Shown here: positions 26,362 to 35,104 of the stretch, piece by piece | How the letters are laid out: the number at the start of each line of letters is the position of its first letter | Position numbering within the stretch: the first letter of the stretch is position 1 | From: Bog-473 sp963726135 | GTDB taxonomy: Bacteria; Actinomycetota; Acidimicrobiia; Acidimicrobiales; RAAP-2 | NCBI GenBank assembly: GCA_963726135.1 | Contig: CAVSBE010000008.1 | Location: 372,001 to 436,000 of the forward strand | Length of the DNA: 64,000 bases | Direction of reading: 5' to 3' | The notes under the pieces: model-generated | What the model was told of the DNA's origin: nothing | What the model saw: only the letters and a program-made list of their open reading frames with translations | Databases searched by the model: none | Program-made: the position numbers and the translations under genes

Positions 26362-27318
26362 GTGCTGGAGCAACCCTGCGTCTCGATCAGCGCGGTCTGC
26401 GCGCACGGTGACGGGCTGGCGCTCATCGGCAGCACGGCGGACTCGCCGGCCAACGTCTGGGTGGGGACACGAGACGGGCGGCCCCAACCCGTGCGTCCGC
26501 GCCCCGAGATCGCGCTCGGGCCGGCCGACGTGGCGACGGGGGAGCCCTTCGCACTGACCGGCCGTTCGGGCCGCCCGGTCCATGGCACGCTGTACCGGCC
26601 TGCACCCGGAAAGAGCGGAGGCCCCGGCACCGGTCCGCCACCGCTCGTCACCTGGTGTCACGGAGGACCGACGTCGTCGTGCCAGGCGGGGCTCGACCTG
26701 ACCCTCCAGTTCTTCACGACCCGCGGTTTCGCCGTGGCGTGCGTCGATTACGCCGGGAGCACCGGGTACGGGCGCGCCTATCGCTGCGCCCTGTGGGGTC
26801 AGTGGGGCGTCGCGGACGCGGAGGACTGCCTCGATGCGGCCCTCCACCTCGCGGCGCGCGGCGACGTCGACCCGGACCGGATGGCCGTCCGCGGTGGCAG
26901 CGCGGGCGGCATGACCGCCCTCAATGCGCTGGCAGCGGGGGAGGGGTTCGGCGCCTGCGCCTCGTGGTACGGGGTGACGGACCTGATGGGGCTCGTCGCC
27001 ACGACCCACGACTTCGAAGTCCACTACACCGACCGCTTGATCGGCCCCCTTCCCGAGGCGCTCCCGCTCTACGAGGAGCGGTCGCCGGTGAGGCGTGCCG
27101 CATCCATGGCCGGTTCGGTCCTCCTGCTGCAGGGGACCGACGACCGGGTGGTGCCGCCGGCTCAGGCGGAGACCATGCGCCAGGCCCTCGGCACCGCAGG
27201 TACCCGGTGCGAACTGCGCTTCTTCGAAGGAGAGGGGCACGGCTTCCGCCGGGCGGACACCCTGACGGCGTGCCTCGAGGCCGAGGTCGCCTTCTACCTC
27301 GAAGAGTTGCACCTCTAG
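26362..27318 (+). CDS. S9 family peptidase, catalytic alpha/beta-hydrolase half
   Basis: The C-terminal half carries the hydrolase fold: LVTWCHGGPTSSCQ, FAVACVDYAGSTGYGRAYR, nucleophile elbow RGGSAGGMTALNAL, Asp loop QGTDDRVVPPAQAE and His loop EGEGHGFRRAD. These give the Ser-Asp-His triad. About 318 residues from GTG 26362. The usual S9 gene encodes both halves in one chain, so this piece and the one at 25350 are a split gene caused by a one-base shift, natural or technical. No ribosome-binding site precedes GTG 26362, which argues against independent translation. Confidence 0.83.
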   Translation: MLEQPCVSISAVCAHGDGLALIGSTADSPANVWVGTRDGRPQPVRPRPEIALGPADVATGEPFALTGRSGRPVHGTLYRPAPGKSGGPGTGPPPLVTWCHGGPTSSCQAGLDLTLQFFTTRGFAVACVDYAGSTGYGRAYRCALWGQWGVADAEDCLDAALHLAARGDVDPDRMAVRGGSAGGMTALNALAAGEGFGACASWYGVTDLMGLVATTHDFEVHYTDRLIGPLPEALPLYEERSPVRRAASMAGSVLLLQGTDDRVVPPAQAETMRQALGTAGTRCELRFFEGEGHGFRRADTLTACLEAEVAFYLEELHL

Positions 27319-27352
27319 ACTCACCCGGGGTGCCCTCCCCGGTTTCCCCCGT

Positions 27353-28765
27353 ATGCGAGGCTTTCGAGACGCCATGCCGACGAATTCCGCGACGACGATC
27401 CCGCCCTGGGCCAGCTCGGCCTGGCAATCGGTGTTGGACCAGGCGAACCGGGTCGGCCCCGAGGCCGGCGACGCACTGCTCTACGGTGGCAGCGCCCTCT
27501 TCGCCCTGCTGACGATCTTCACGTCGACCAATGCGCTGTACCAGGTCTGGGGGCGCATGGCGCTCTCGCCATTCGTCTTCGGCGCGTTGGCATCGGCGGT
27601 GTTGGCATGGTGGGTGCGGCGCGTCCGGCAGCAGCAGCCCCGCCGTACCCTGACGAGACTGCAGCACCGGCGCGCCTGGCTGACCCGGATCGTGGTCGCC
27701 GTGTGCGTGTTCGCCGGTAGCCTCGCCATCCCGCTGGGGCTCGAGATCCTCTGGCGCTTCGACGGCGTCGCGGGCTCCCACCAACAGCCCGAGGTCGTCA
27801 CCGTCGAGGTCGGCGGCCAGGACCTCGTCCGGGGCCAGGACCCCTACCACCCGCTCGTGAAGCTCCCGCACGCGGTCAGGTACCACGCCCCCGGCCAACC
27901 CGACTTCGCGGGGTTCCTGCCCTATCTGCCGCTCATGGCGGTGGCGGGAATTCCGAGCGAGATCTGGCCCAACAACGGGTTGAGTGACGCCCGGATCTTC
28001 TTCTGCCTCACCACGCTCGTCGTGGCCGCGGTGGCGCTCTACCTCTGCCGAGCGGACGAGCGGCGCAAGATCCGCGCCCTGCAAGCCCTCGTGATCCTCC
28101 CGCTGGCGTCGCTGCCCCTGGCGACAGGAGGCGACGACATTCCGGTCGCGGCCTTCCTCCTCCTCGCCATGGTGTTGGCGCAGCGTCGGCGCCCCTTCGC
28201 GTCCGGCGTCGTGTTCGGGATCGCGTCGGCCATGAAGTTCACGGCCTGGCCGCTGGCCGCCCTGGCGCTGTTCGCGGCACGGGGCCGCGACGGCCAACGG
28301 CGTCCCCTCTCCATGCTGGCGGGGATGGTCGTCGTGGCGGTCCCGACCATCTTCCCGTTCGCCCTGCGCGGTCCGTTCGCGCTGATCGATGACGTCGTGC
28401 TCTTCCCACTCGGACTGAGCGCCTTGCCGTCGACGGCGGCCAGCGCGCTGCCGGGTCACGTCCTCGTCTCGGCCTTCCCCTCGCTGAGCCGGGCCCTGCC
28501 GCTCTCGGTCGGCATCGTGCTCGCCGTGCTCCTGGCCCGGCACCTGTACCGCCACACCCCGCGCACCACGGCCGAGGTCTGCACGATCGCCGGCGTCGTG
28601 ATGTCGGTGCTCATCTTGCTCGCCCCGAACCCGCGGGTGGGCTACTTGCTCTACCCGATCAACTTCTTCGTGTGGGCCTACCTGCTCAGGGAGCCCGCCG
28701 ATGACCCCGACGGGCTGCCCGACCTGGCCCCGGCCGCGGGGGCCCGGGCCGCCACCGCACGCTGA
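27353..28765 (+). CDS. Polytopic membrane glycosyltransferase-like protein (GT87/DUF2029 type)
   Basis: About 470 residues with ten or more hydrophobic segments. The first loop holds VRGQDPYHP, typical of polyprenyl-phosphate-mannose-dependent mannosyltransferases, where acidic residues in that loop are catalytic. Later come FGIASAMKFTAWPLAALALF and a C-terminal PNPRVGYLLYPINFFVW. It probably transfers a sugar onto an envelope glycolipid, by family inference. Starts at 27353 or 27374 are both plausible; TAGACT at 27316-27321 could be the promoter, giving a short leader. Confidence 0.75.
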   Translation: MRGFRDAMPTNSATTIPPWASSAWQSVLDQANRVGPEAGDALLYGGSALFALLTIFTSTNALYQVWGRMALSPFVFGALASAVLAWWVRRVRQQQPRRTLTRLQHRRAWLTRIVVAVCVFAGSLAIPLGLEILWRFDGVAGSHQQPEVVTVEVGGQDLVRGQDPYHPLVKLPHAVRYHAPGQPDFAGFLPYLPLMAVAGIPSEIWPNNGLSDARIFFCLTTLVVAAVALYLCRADERRKIRALQALVILPLASLPLATGGDDIPVAAFLLLAMVLAQRRRPFASGVVFGIASAMKFTAWPLAALALFAARGRDGQRRPLSMLAGMVVVAVPTIFPFALRGPFALIDDVVLFPLGLSALPSTAASALPGHVLVSAFPSLSRALPLSVGIVLAVLLARHLYRHTPRTTAEVCTIAGVVMSVLILLAPNPRVGYLLYPINFFVWAYLLREPADDPDGLPDLAPAAGARAATAR

Positions 28766-28810
28766 GGCCGTCGCCGGCCCGTCCGTCTGTGAGGCCGGCG
28801 CCGGACCGGG

Positions 28811-29455
28811 TCAGGCCGCGTCGTTCACCTGGAAGAGTCGGATCGTGTAGTCCGTCTGCCCGCGGGCCGGACCGCCGGTGCGGAACGTGGTGGGCGGGAT
28901 GACAGCCCCCATCTCCCAGTAGTAGCCGTCTGAACCGGCCAGCTTGCCCAGGACCTCGAGAGCGCCCGGATCGTTGGCCGCTGGCCCCCGATCGAAGACC
29001 TGCCAGCCCCGCACCTTCATCTCGGCCGCGAAGAACGCCAGCAGCGCGCCCTGCGAGTCGTCGGAGCGGAACGACACCTGCGAGTCGAATTGGGCGGCCT
29101 GCCCGGTGTTGTCCCGATGCGAAAGACGCACCGAGCCCTTCGGGACCGACACGGCACTGAGGACGTTCGCCGGTGGCTCGCCCGACCGGACGATGGGCGA
29201 GAGGAGTTGGGTGCCGGACACGGCCGGCACGCTGACCCCGGGCACCGCGGACGGCCCGGTGCTCCGCGTGACCGGCGCCTGAGAGTGCGACGAGAGGATC
29301 CCGATGGCGACGAAGACCACGAGAATGAGCACGGCGAGCCCGACCACGATCATGGCCGGACGCATGGAGATCCCGCCGGGGGTCGGGGGCCGAAGCGGCT
29401 CGGGGGGGTCGGCCCCCTCGGACCGCAGGCCCGTGTCGGCGTCGTGCAGCGTCAT
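28811..29455 (-). CDS. Membrane-anchored extracytoplasmic protein of unknown function
   Basis: A 214-residue protein with about 30 cytosolic residues, a single membrane segment (AMIVVGLAVLILVVFVAIGI) and a Ser/Pro-rich stalk leading to a C-terminal soluble domain. The domain contains LLAFFAAEMKVRGWQVFDRG, a pattern typical of small alpha/beta sensor-like domains, then YYWEMGAVIPPTTF. No family could be named. It lies just downstream of thiD on the same strand (12-base gap) and may be co-transcribed, though nothing links it to thiamine. Confidence 0.7.
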   Translation of the reverse strand: MTLHDADTGLRSEGADPPEPLRPPTPGGISMRPAMIVVGLAVLILVVFVAIGILSSHSQAPVTRSTGPSAVPGVSVPAVSGTQLLSPIVRSGEPPANVLSAVSVPKGSVRLSHRDNTGQAAQFDSQVSFRSDDSQGALLAFFAAEMKVRGWQVFDRGPAANDPGALEVLGKLAGSDGYYWEMGAVIPPTTFRTGGPARGQTDYTIRLFQVNDAA

Positions 29456-29467
29456 GGCGCGCCAAGC

Positions 29468-30286
29468 CTACGGCGGTCCGGACCACCCAAAATGGTCGAG
29501 GGGCCCGTGCCCCGCACCGAGCCGCCACCCGGAGCCGCCGGCCAGAGCCCGAGCGACGAAGGCCTTGGCCTCTCTGATCGCGTCGGGCACCGCCGTACCC
29601 CTGGCCAGGTGGGACGCGATGGCGGCCGAGAGCGAGCACCCCGTGCCATGGTCGTTCCCGGTGATGACGCGTGCTCCGGGCAGCACCTCCACCCCCTCGG
29701 GGCCCGCGACGACGTCATCGGCGGATTCGGTCAGGTGGCCGCCCTTCACGACCACGTAGCGGGCGCCCGTCTCCCTGATGCGTTCGGCCACCGCGACCCG
29801 AGCTTCGAGCGTCTTCAGCGACTCGACGTCGGTGTCGCCGAGCACCGCTGCCTCACGCAGGTTCGGCGTGACGACCAGCGCGTGGGGGAGCAGGAGCCCC
29901 AGGTAGCCGGCGACGCCCTCGGGCTCCATGAGCCGATGCCCGCTGGAGGACACGAGGACCGGATCCACCACCAGCTGGGGGAGCAGTCCCAGGGCTGCGA
30001 TCCGCGCGACCTCGCCCACGATGAGCGCGTTCGCCAACATGCCTGTCTTGACGGCACGCACGTCGAAGTCCTGCAGGACGACCTCGACCTGCAGGCGGAC
30101 GAAGGCGGGCTCGAGGGCGACGACGCCGCGCACCTCGACCGTGTTCTGCGCGGTCACGGCGGTGAGGGCGCAGGTGCCGTGCACGCCCAAGGCCGCGAAG
30201 GTCTTCAGGTCGGCTTGCGCGCCCGCGCCGCCACCCGAGTCGGAGCCGGCGATGGTCAGCGCCGCGGGTGGGGTCGTGCCCGGCAC
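29468..30286 (-). CDS. thiD: Hydroxymethylpyrimidine/phosphomethylpyrimidine kinase
   Basis: This 272-residue ribokinase-fold enzyme phosphorylates HMP and HMP-P in thiamine synthesis. Landmarks are ALTIAGSDSGGGAGAQADLK at the start, AVTAQNTVEV, VKTGMLANALIV, VVDPVLVSSSGHRL, VVTPNLREAAVL and the anion-hole/catalytic motif NDHGTGCSLSAAIAS. The GTG at 30286 opens into the fold and sits six bases after TATGGT on this strand (30293-30298), a leaderless start. It is divergent from thiG. No TPP riboswitch was recognised in the 38-base gap, which is too short to hold one. Confidence 0.93.
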   Translation of the reverse strand: MPGTTPPAALTIAGSDSGGGAGAQADLKTFAALGVHGTCALTAVTAQNTVEVRGVVALEPAFVRLQVEVVLQDFDVRAVKTGMLANALIVGEVARIAALGLLPQLVVDPVLVSSSGHRLMEPEGVAGYLGLLLPHALVVTPNLREAAVLGDTDVESLKTLEARVAVAERIRETGARYVVVKGGHLTESADDVVAGPEGVEVLPGARVITGNDHGTGCSLSAAIASHLARGTAVPDAIREAKAFVARALAGGSGWRLGAGHGPLDHFGWSGPP

Positions 30287-30324
30287 CGAGTCACCATAGG
30301 CGGGCACCGGGGTATCGTCGTCCG

Positions 30325-31161
30325 GTGGCACGCGACGACGCGGTCGAGCACACGCCGGCGCTCCGAGAGGACGGTCTCTGCATCGCCGGCGAGGTGCTGG
30401 CGTCACGCCTCCTGCTCGGCACCGGGGGTATGACCAGCCTCGATGGCCTGCGTGCCTCGCTGGAGGCATCGGGCACCGCCATGGCGACCGTCGCGGTCCG
30501 GCGGGTCGAAGCGTCGCCACAGGGCTCGCTGCTCACGTTGCTCGACGAGCTCGGCGTCCGGGTCCTGCCCAACACCGCCGGCTGCGCCACCGCCTCGGAG
30601 GCGGTGCTCACCGCCAAACTGGCCCGGGAGGCGTTCGGCACCGACTGGGTCAAGCTCGAGGTGATCGGGGACGACCGCTCCCTCCTGCCGGACGCCGTCG
30701 AGCTCCTGACCGCGGCCGAGCAGCTGACCGAGGACGGTTTCGTCGTCCTGCCCTACACGACCGACGACCCGGTGCTGGCCTTCCGTCTCCAGCAGGTCGG
30801 CTGCGCCGCCGTCATGCCGCTCGGGTCGCCCATCGGGAGCGGGCTGGGCATCCGCAACCCCTACAACATCGCGCTGATCCGAGAGGCCGTCGAGGTTCCC
30901 GTCATCCTCGACGCCGGCATCGGCACGGCATCGGACGCGGCCCTCGCGATGGAGCTCGGGTGTGACGCGGTCCTGGTGGCGTCGGCGGTCAACCGGGCGC
31001 ACGACCCCGTCGCCATGGCCCGGGCCATGCGCCTGGGCGTCGAGGCTGGGTGGCGGGCGCGACACGCCGGTCGCATCCCGGTTCGCTTCCACGCCGAGCC
31101 GTCGAGCCCGCTCGAGGGCCGGGCCGACCTGGCGCCCGGGAGGTGGCGCGACCCGGGCTGA
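30325..31161 (+). CDS. thiG: Thiazole synthase ThiG
   Basis: This 278-residue TIM-barrel enzyme builds the thiazole phosphate of thiamine from DXP, dehydroglycine and ThiS-thiocarboxylate. Motifs present: RLLLGTGGMTSLDG, VRRVEASPQGSLL, LPNTAGCATASEAV, TDWVKLEVIGDDRSLLPD (the Lys is the Schiff-base residue), AVMPLGSPIGSGLGI and ILDAGIGTASDAALAMELG. GTG at 30325 lies six bases after TATCGT (30313-30318). ThiS and ThiO/ThiH are not in the window. It points away from thiD. Confidence 0.94.
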   Translation: MARDDAVEHTPALREDGLCIAGEVLASRLLLGTGGMTSLDGLRASLEASGTAMATVAVRRVEASPQGSLLTLLDELGVRVLPNTAGCATASEAVLTAKLAREAFGTDWVKLEVIGDDRSLLPDAVELLTAAEQLTEDGFVVLPYTTDDPVLAFRLQQVGCAAVMPLGSPIGSGLGIRNPYNIALIREAVEVPVILDAGIGTASDAALAMELGCDAVLVASAVNRAHDPVAMARAMRLGVEAGWRARHAGRIPVRFHAEPSSPLEGRADLAPGRWRDPG

Positions 31162-31174
31162 CCACCGCGTGGGT

Positions 31175-31222
31175 TTGACGCCTTTCTGAGGCTACCCTAA
31201 AGTTAGGGCAACCTAACTTTAG
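31175..31222 (+). promoter_or_regulatory. Promoter with overlapping DtxR/IdeR-like iron boxes
   Basis: TTGACG (31175-31180) and TAAAGT (31198-31203) are 17 bases apart. Two boxes each match 12 of 14 positions of TTAGGCTAACCTAA: TGAGGCTACCCTAA (31187-31200) and TTAGGGCAACCTAA (31203-31216). The second lies in a perfect inverted repeat with 11-bp arms, CTAAAGTTAGG and CCTAACTTTAG (31197-31222). The site overlaps the -10 box just before the iron importer, so iron-dependent repression is expected. Confidence 0.75.
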
Positions 31223-31246
31223 TGACGAGGAGAGGCACCGGGTCCG

Positions 31247-31897
31247 ATGCGCAGCAGGAGGCGGAGATGGACGGCGGGGGACAGGAGCGGCCGAAGGGCC
31301 CTCGTGGCCGTGGCGGCGGCCGGCCTCGGTGCCGTCGCGCTCGCGGGATGCGCCCAGGGTGCAGGGGGTACGGGCGGGGCCGGCAGCCTGACCGTCTACA
31401 GCGGCCAGCACGTCCAGACAACGCAGGCCCTGGCCACGGCGTTCGAGCAGGAGACCGGGATCGCCATGAGCCTGCGCTCCGACGACGAGGGCGTGCTGGC
31501 CGATCAGATCGTGACCGAGGGCGCGCACTCACCGGCGGACGTGTTCTTCGCGGAGAACTCCCCGTCCTTGCAGTATCTGGCGTCGAAGGGTCTCTTGGCC
31601 TCCGTGAATCCCTCCACTCTGGCCAACACGCCCTCGCGCTACAACTCGCCGGACGGGGGATGGGTGGGCGTGTCGGCCCGCGTCAGCGTGATGATCTACA
31701 ACACGTCGCTGTTGAAACCAGCCGATCTGCCCACCTCGGCCATGGGCTTGGCCGACCCCAAGTGGAGCGGCCGCATCGGCCTGGCGGGAAGCGAGACCGA
31801 CTTCCAGCCCATCGTCACGAGCATCGCGCGGGCGCACGGCGACACCGAGCGCGCTGCGGTGGCTCGAGGCCGTCAAGGCCAACGCGGGGGGCCATGA
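31247..31897 (+). CDS. Iron(III) ABC transporter substrate-binding lipoprotein, N-terminal part
   Basis: Residues 1-36 form a signal peptide ending in the lipobox LAGC; the mature part begins with SLTVYSGQHVQTTQALA, the hallmark of FutA/IdiA/FbpA-type ferric-binding proteins, followed by DVFFAENSPSLQYL, with GVSARVSVMIYNTSLL in the hinge. Near 31847-31855 the frame is lost in GAGCGCGC: the expected continuation RALRWLEAVKAN is one base ahead. As read, the protein ends at 31897 with a foreign tail (VARGRQGQRGGP). The gene follows the iron-box promoter and opens an importer operon. Confidence 0.82.
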   Translation: MRSRRRRWTAGDRSGRRALVAVAAAGLGAVALAGCAQGAGGTGGAGSLTVYSGQHVQTTQALATAFEQETGIAMSLRSDDEGVLADQIVTEGAHSPADVFFAENSPSLQYLASKGLLASVNPSTLANTPSRYNSPDGGWVGVSARVSVMIYNTSLLKPADLPTSAMGLADPKWSGRIGLAGSETDFQPIVTSIARAHGDTERAAVARGRQGQRGGP

Positions 31898-31919
31898 CTA
31901 CCCGTCCAACGAGGCCCTG

Positions 31920-32318
31920 GTGGCCCAGGTCAACAGCGGGCAGGTCGCCTTGGGACTGATCGACCAGTACTACTGGTACCGCCTGGGGGCCCAGACGGGG
32001 CCCGGAGGCAATCACACGGCGATCGCGTACTTCGCCCCACGCGACGTCGGCTACGTCGTCGACATCTCGGGGGCCGGCATCCTCAAGTCGTCCACACACC
32101 AAGAGGCCGCCCAGCGCTTCTTGGCTTTCCTGACATCGGCGAAGGGGCAGGAGATCATCGCCCACAGCGACAGCTTCGAGTACCCGATCGCCTCGGGTGT
32201 GACGACGGCGCAGTCCGAAACACCCTTCGACCAGCTCCAGCCACACGACATCACGATCGCGGAACTGGGCACCGGAGCCGAGGCGATCAGGCTGCTGCAG
32301 GAGGCCCAGCTGCTGTGA
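31920..32318 (+). CDS. Iron(III) ABC transporter substrate-binding protein, C-terminal part
   Basis: The second lobe of the ferric-binding protein: QVNSGQVALGLIDQYYWYR (the paired Tyr residues match the iron-coordinating tyrosines of this family), AIAYFAPRDVGYVVDISGAG, QRFLAFLTSAKGQEII and SFEYPIASGV. The frame is open from about 31850, and GTG 31920 is only a nominal start; there is no ribosome-binding site. It is best read with the preceding piece as one 357-residue gene broken by an extra base. The stop overlaps the permease GTG (GTGA). Confidence 0.82.
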   Translation: MAQVNSGQVALGLIDQYYWYRLGAQTGPGGNHTAIAYFAPRDVGYVVDISGAGILKSSTHQEAAQRFLAFLTSAKGQEIIAHSDSFEYPIASGVTTAQSETPFDQLQPHDITIAELGTGAEAIRLLQEAQLL

Positions 32319-33961
32319 GCGACGGCGTCGCGGCCCACAGGCAACGGCCGGGGCGCCCTCGCCTTCCACGTCTCCTGACCGCCGGTGCCATCCTCGTCTC
32401 GGTCGTCGTCGTGCTCCCGCTGGCCTTCCTGGTGGTGCAGGCGGTCCAGGTCGGCTGGACGCAGACCGTCTGCGCACGCGGTGTGAACTGCCCGGGCTTG
32501 CAAGGGCTCCTGTTCCGACACCTGACCGCGATGCTGATCTGGAACACCGTCTGCCTCGTGGTCGCGGTGACGGTCCTGTGCGCAATCGTGGGGACGCTGG
32601 CTGCCTGGTTCGTCGAACGTACCGACCTGCCCTTCCGGCGCTTCTTCGCCATCGTGCTCGTGATCCCGCTGGGCATCCCCGACTTCGTCGTGAGCTTCGG
32701 GTGGCGGGCGATCTTCCCCTCCATCGGCGGCTTCTGGGCCGCCGTCCTCGTGATGACGCTCGCCGTCTACCCCCTGGTGTTCCTACCCGTCGCGGCCAGC
32801 CTGCGCGCCGCGGATCCGGCACAAGAGGAGGTGGCGCGCAGCCTTGGGCTCGGGCGGCTGCGTACCTTCTGGACCGTCACTGTCGGCCAGGCCCGGCTGG
32901 CCATCTTCGGCGGAGCCCTGCTGGTCGGGCTCGTGGTCCTGGCCGAGTTCGGTGCCTTCGAGATCCTCGGCTACCAGACCCTGACCACTGAGATCTACAA
33001 CGAGTTCGAGGTGGGGTTCAACCAGCCCGCCGCGTGCGCGCTCTCCCTCATCCTCGTCCTGCTGGGTGCCCTGCTCCTCGCCAGCGAAGGCCTGGTCGGG
33101 GGCGGCGGCCGGACCTCACGCATCGGTGCCGGGGCCGCACGCCGCAACCGGCCGGTGCCGCTGGGCCGGGCCCGCGCCTTCGTCCTGTGCGGGGCCGTCT
33201 TCCTGGTCGTCCTCGCGCTCGGGGTTCCCGTCGGCTCGATCATCTCCCTCATGGTCCAGGGCGGCAACAGCACCCTGCCACCGGCGTCGCTCCTGGTCGC
33301 GACGGCCAACACCTTCGGCTACGCCGCCGTCGCCGGCGCGGTGGCCACCGTGGCCGCGCTCCCGATCGGCCTGCTCTCGGTCCGCTTCACCCGGCCCAGG
33401 GTCATCGCGCTCGAGCGAGCCAACATGCTCGTGCTGGCCGTGCCCGGCCTCGTCATCGCACTCAGCTTCACCTATGTGACGGAGCACTTCCTCCGGGGTC
33501 GCTTCTACCAGACCTCTGCGCTGCTGGTGGTGGCCTACGCCATCATGTTCTTCCCGCTGGCGGTCGTCTCCGTGCGGGCAGCGGTGGCCCGTTCCCCGGT
33601 GGGGCTCGAGGAGGTCGCCGGCTCGCTGGGCGTGCGCCGGCGCGGCGTGTTGTGGCGCGTGACCTTGCCGCTCATCGGCCCCGGTCTCGCTGCAGCGTTC
33701 GCGCTCGTCTTCTTGGAGACGGCCACCGAGCTGACCGCGACCCTGGTGCTGCATCCCACCAACGTCGAGACCCTCGCCACCCAGTTCTGGGCCTACGAGC
33801 AGAACCAGTCCTACAGCCAGGCCGCGCCCTATGCGGGCGTCATGGTGCTGATCGCCGCGGTGCCCGGCTACGTGCTCGGCCGCTGGTTCGACCGCCAGCC
33901 CGCACGCGCCACCGTCGCTGGCGCTGCGGCCGTGGCGCCGCAGATCATGGTGCCGGCATGA
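32315..33961 (+). CDS. Iron ABC transporter permease (fused two-domain, FbpB/SfuB type)
   Basis: A 548-residue membrane protein with two permease halves and about 12 hydrophobic segments. Each half has an EAA-type loop that contacts the ATPase: EEVARSLGLGRLRTFWTV in the first and LEEVAGSLGVRRRGVLWRV in the second. This arrangement is typical of ferric-ion importers. GTG 32315 overlaps the binding-protein stop and the TGA overlaps the ATPase ATG, so all three genes form one coupled operon. Confidence 0.92.
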   Translation: MSDGVAAHRQRPGRPRLPRLLTAGAILVSVVVVLPLAFLVVQAVQVGWTQTVCARGVNCPGLQGLLFRHLTAMLIWNTVCLVVAVTVLCAIVGTLAAWFVERTDLPFRRFFAIVLVIPLGIPDFVVSFGWRAIFPSIGGFWAAVLVMTLAVYPLVFLPVAASLRAADPAQEEVARSLGLGRLRTFWTVTVGQARLAIFGGALLVGLVVLAEFGAFEILGYQTLTTEIYNEFEVGFNQPAACALSLILVLLGALLLASEGLVGGGGRTSRIGAGAARRNRPVPLGRARAFVLCGAVFLVVLALGVPVGSIISLMVQGGNSTLPPASLLVATANTFGYAAVAGAVATVAALPIGLLSVRFTRPRVIALERANMLVLAVPGLVIALSFTYVTEHFLRGRFYQTSALLVVAYAIMFFPLAVVSVRAAVARSPVGLEEVAGSLGVRRRGVLWRVTLPLIGPGLAAAFALVFLETATELTATLVLHPTNVETLATQFWAYEQNQSYSQAAPYAGVMVLIAAVPGYVLGRWFDRQPARATVAGAAAVAPQIMVPA

Positions 33962-35028
33962 AGGACCTCCGCATCCATGGGGTGGCAAAGTCGTTCTCCG
34001 GCCAGCGCGTCCTGGGGGGCGTCGACCTGACCGTGCCGCACGGGTCGTTCACGGCGATTCTCGGCGCGTCGGGCAGCGGTAAGACGACGCTGCTGCGCAT
34101 CGTCGCGGGGTTCGAGCGCCCCGACCAGGGCCAGATCACGCTGGGCGAGGAGATCGTCGACGACGCGCGGCACCGGTTCATCCCCTCGGAGCAACGCCGC
34201 ATCGGCTACGTGCCCCAGGAGGGCGCCCTCTTTCCTCATTTGAACGTCGGTCGCAACATCGCCTTCGGGCTCGCTCGCGGCCCGGACCGCAAGGCCCGGG
34301 TCCGCGAGTTGATCGAGCTCGTCGGGCTCTCCGGGTTGGGCCGGCGCTACCCCCATCAGCTCTCCGGCGGACAGCAGCAGCGGGTCGCCCTGGCCCGGGC
34401 CCTGGCCATCACACCCGAGGTCGTGCTGCTCGACGAGCCGTTCTCCTCGCTCGATGCCGCGTTGCGGGCGTCGGTCCGTGCCGACGTGTTGCAGGTCCTG
34501 CGCGAGGCCGGCACCACCTCCGTCTTGGTCACCCACGACCAGGACGAGGCACTGTCGATGGCCGACCAGGTGGCCGTGCTCCGGAGCGGGGCCATCGCCC
34601 AGCTCGACACGCCGACACGTCTGTACGGGCATCCGAGAGACGCTGAGTTGGCGATGTTCCTCGGCGAGTCCAACGTGCTCGACGGCGAGGTCCGCGACGG
34701 GGTGGTCGCCACGGGGCTCGGCCGGCTGGCCGTTCGCGAGTGGAGCGGGCCGGCGGGGGGCGGGGCGGCCAAGGTGATGGTCCGGCCCGAGCAGATCGCC
34801 CTGGGCGAGCCGGCCGCGGGGGAGCTGGAGGGGACGGTGGCCAGCTACGAGTACTTCGGCCACGATGCGGTCGTGCGGGTCCGGGCTCGCTCGGAGGTTC
34901 TCCCGGAGCTGGTCGTGCGGGTCACGGGCGGTGCCCCGCTCGAGCCGGGAGACCCCATCGGGCTTACCGTGCTGGGGCCGGTGGTGGCGTGGCCCGCCAG
35001 GCCCGGCGGCCGGGAAAGTTCCGAATAA
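33958..35028 (+). CDS. Iron ABC transporter ATP-binding protein (FbpC type)
   Basis: A 356-residue ATPase with Walker A GASGSGKTTLL, Q-loop YVPQEGALFPHL, signature LSGGQQQRVALARALA, Walker B VVLLDEPFSSLD and H-loop VLVTHDQDEAL. After about residue 240 a TOBE-like domain follows (VMVRPEQIAL, ASYEYFGHDAVVRV), as in ferric and sulfate/molybdate-type importers. It powers import of iron captured by the binding lipoprotein. Start ATG overlaps the permease stop. No separate regulator gene is adjacent. Confidence 0.92.
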   Translation: MKDLRIHGVAKSFSGQRVLGGVDLTVPHGSFTAILGASGSGKTTLLRIVAGFERPDQGQITLGEEIVDDARHRFIPSEQRRIGYVPQEGALFPHLNVGRNIAFGLARGPDRKARVRELIELVGLSGLGRRYPHQLSGGQQQRVALARALAITPEVVLLDEPFSSLDAALRASVRADVLQVLREAGTTSVLVTHDQDEALSMADQVAVLRSGAIAQLDTPTRLYGHPRDAELAMFLGESNVLDGEVRDGVVATGLGRLAVREWSGPAGGGAAKVMVRPEQIALGEPAAGELEGTVASYEYFGHDAVVRVRARSEVLPELVVRVTGGAPLEPGDPIGLTVLGPVVAWPARPGGRESSE

Positions 35029-35104
35029 CGCTCGCGTAACTACTCCGGTGTCGTCCGGGCTGCACTAGAGTGAGGGCCGGAGTGGCAGGTTTGAGGGAGG
35101 TGGG

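Noticed and set aside
30287..30324. TPP riboswitch upstream of thiD or thiG
   Set aside because: The gap between the divergent starts is 38 bases and is taken up by two -10-like boxes, leaving no room for an aptamer.
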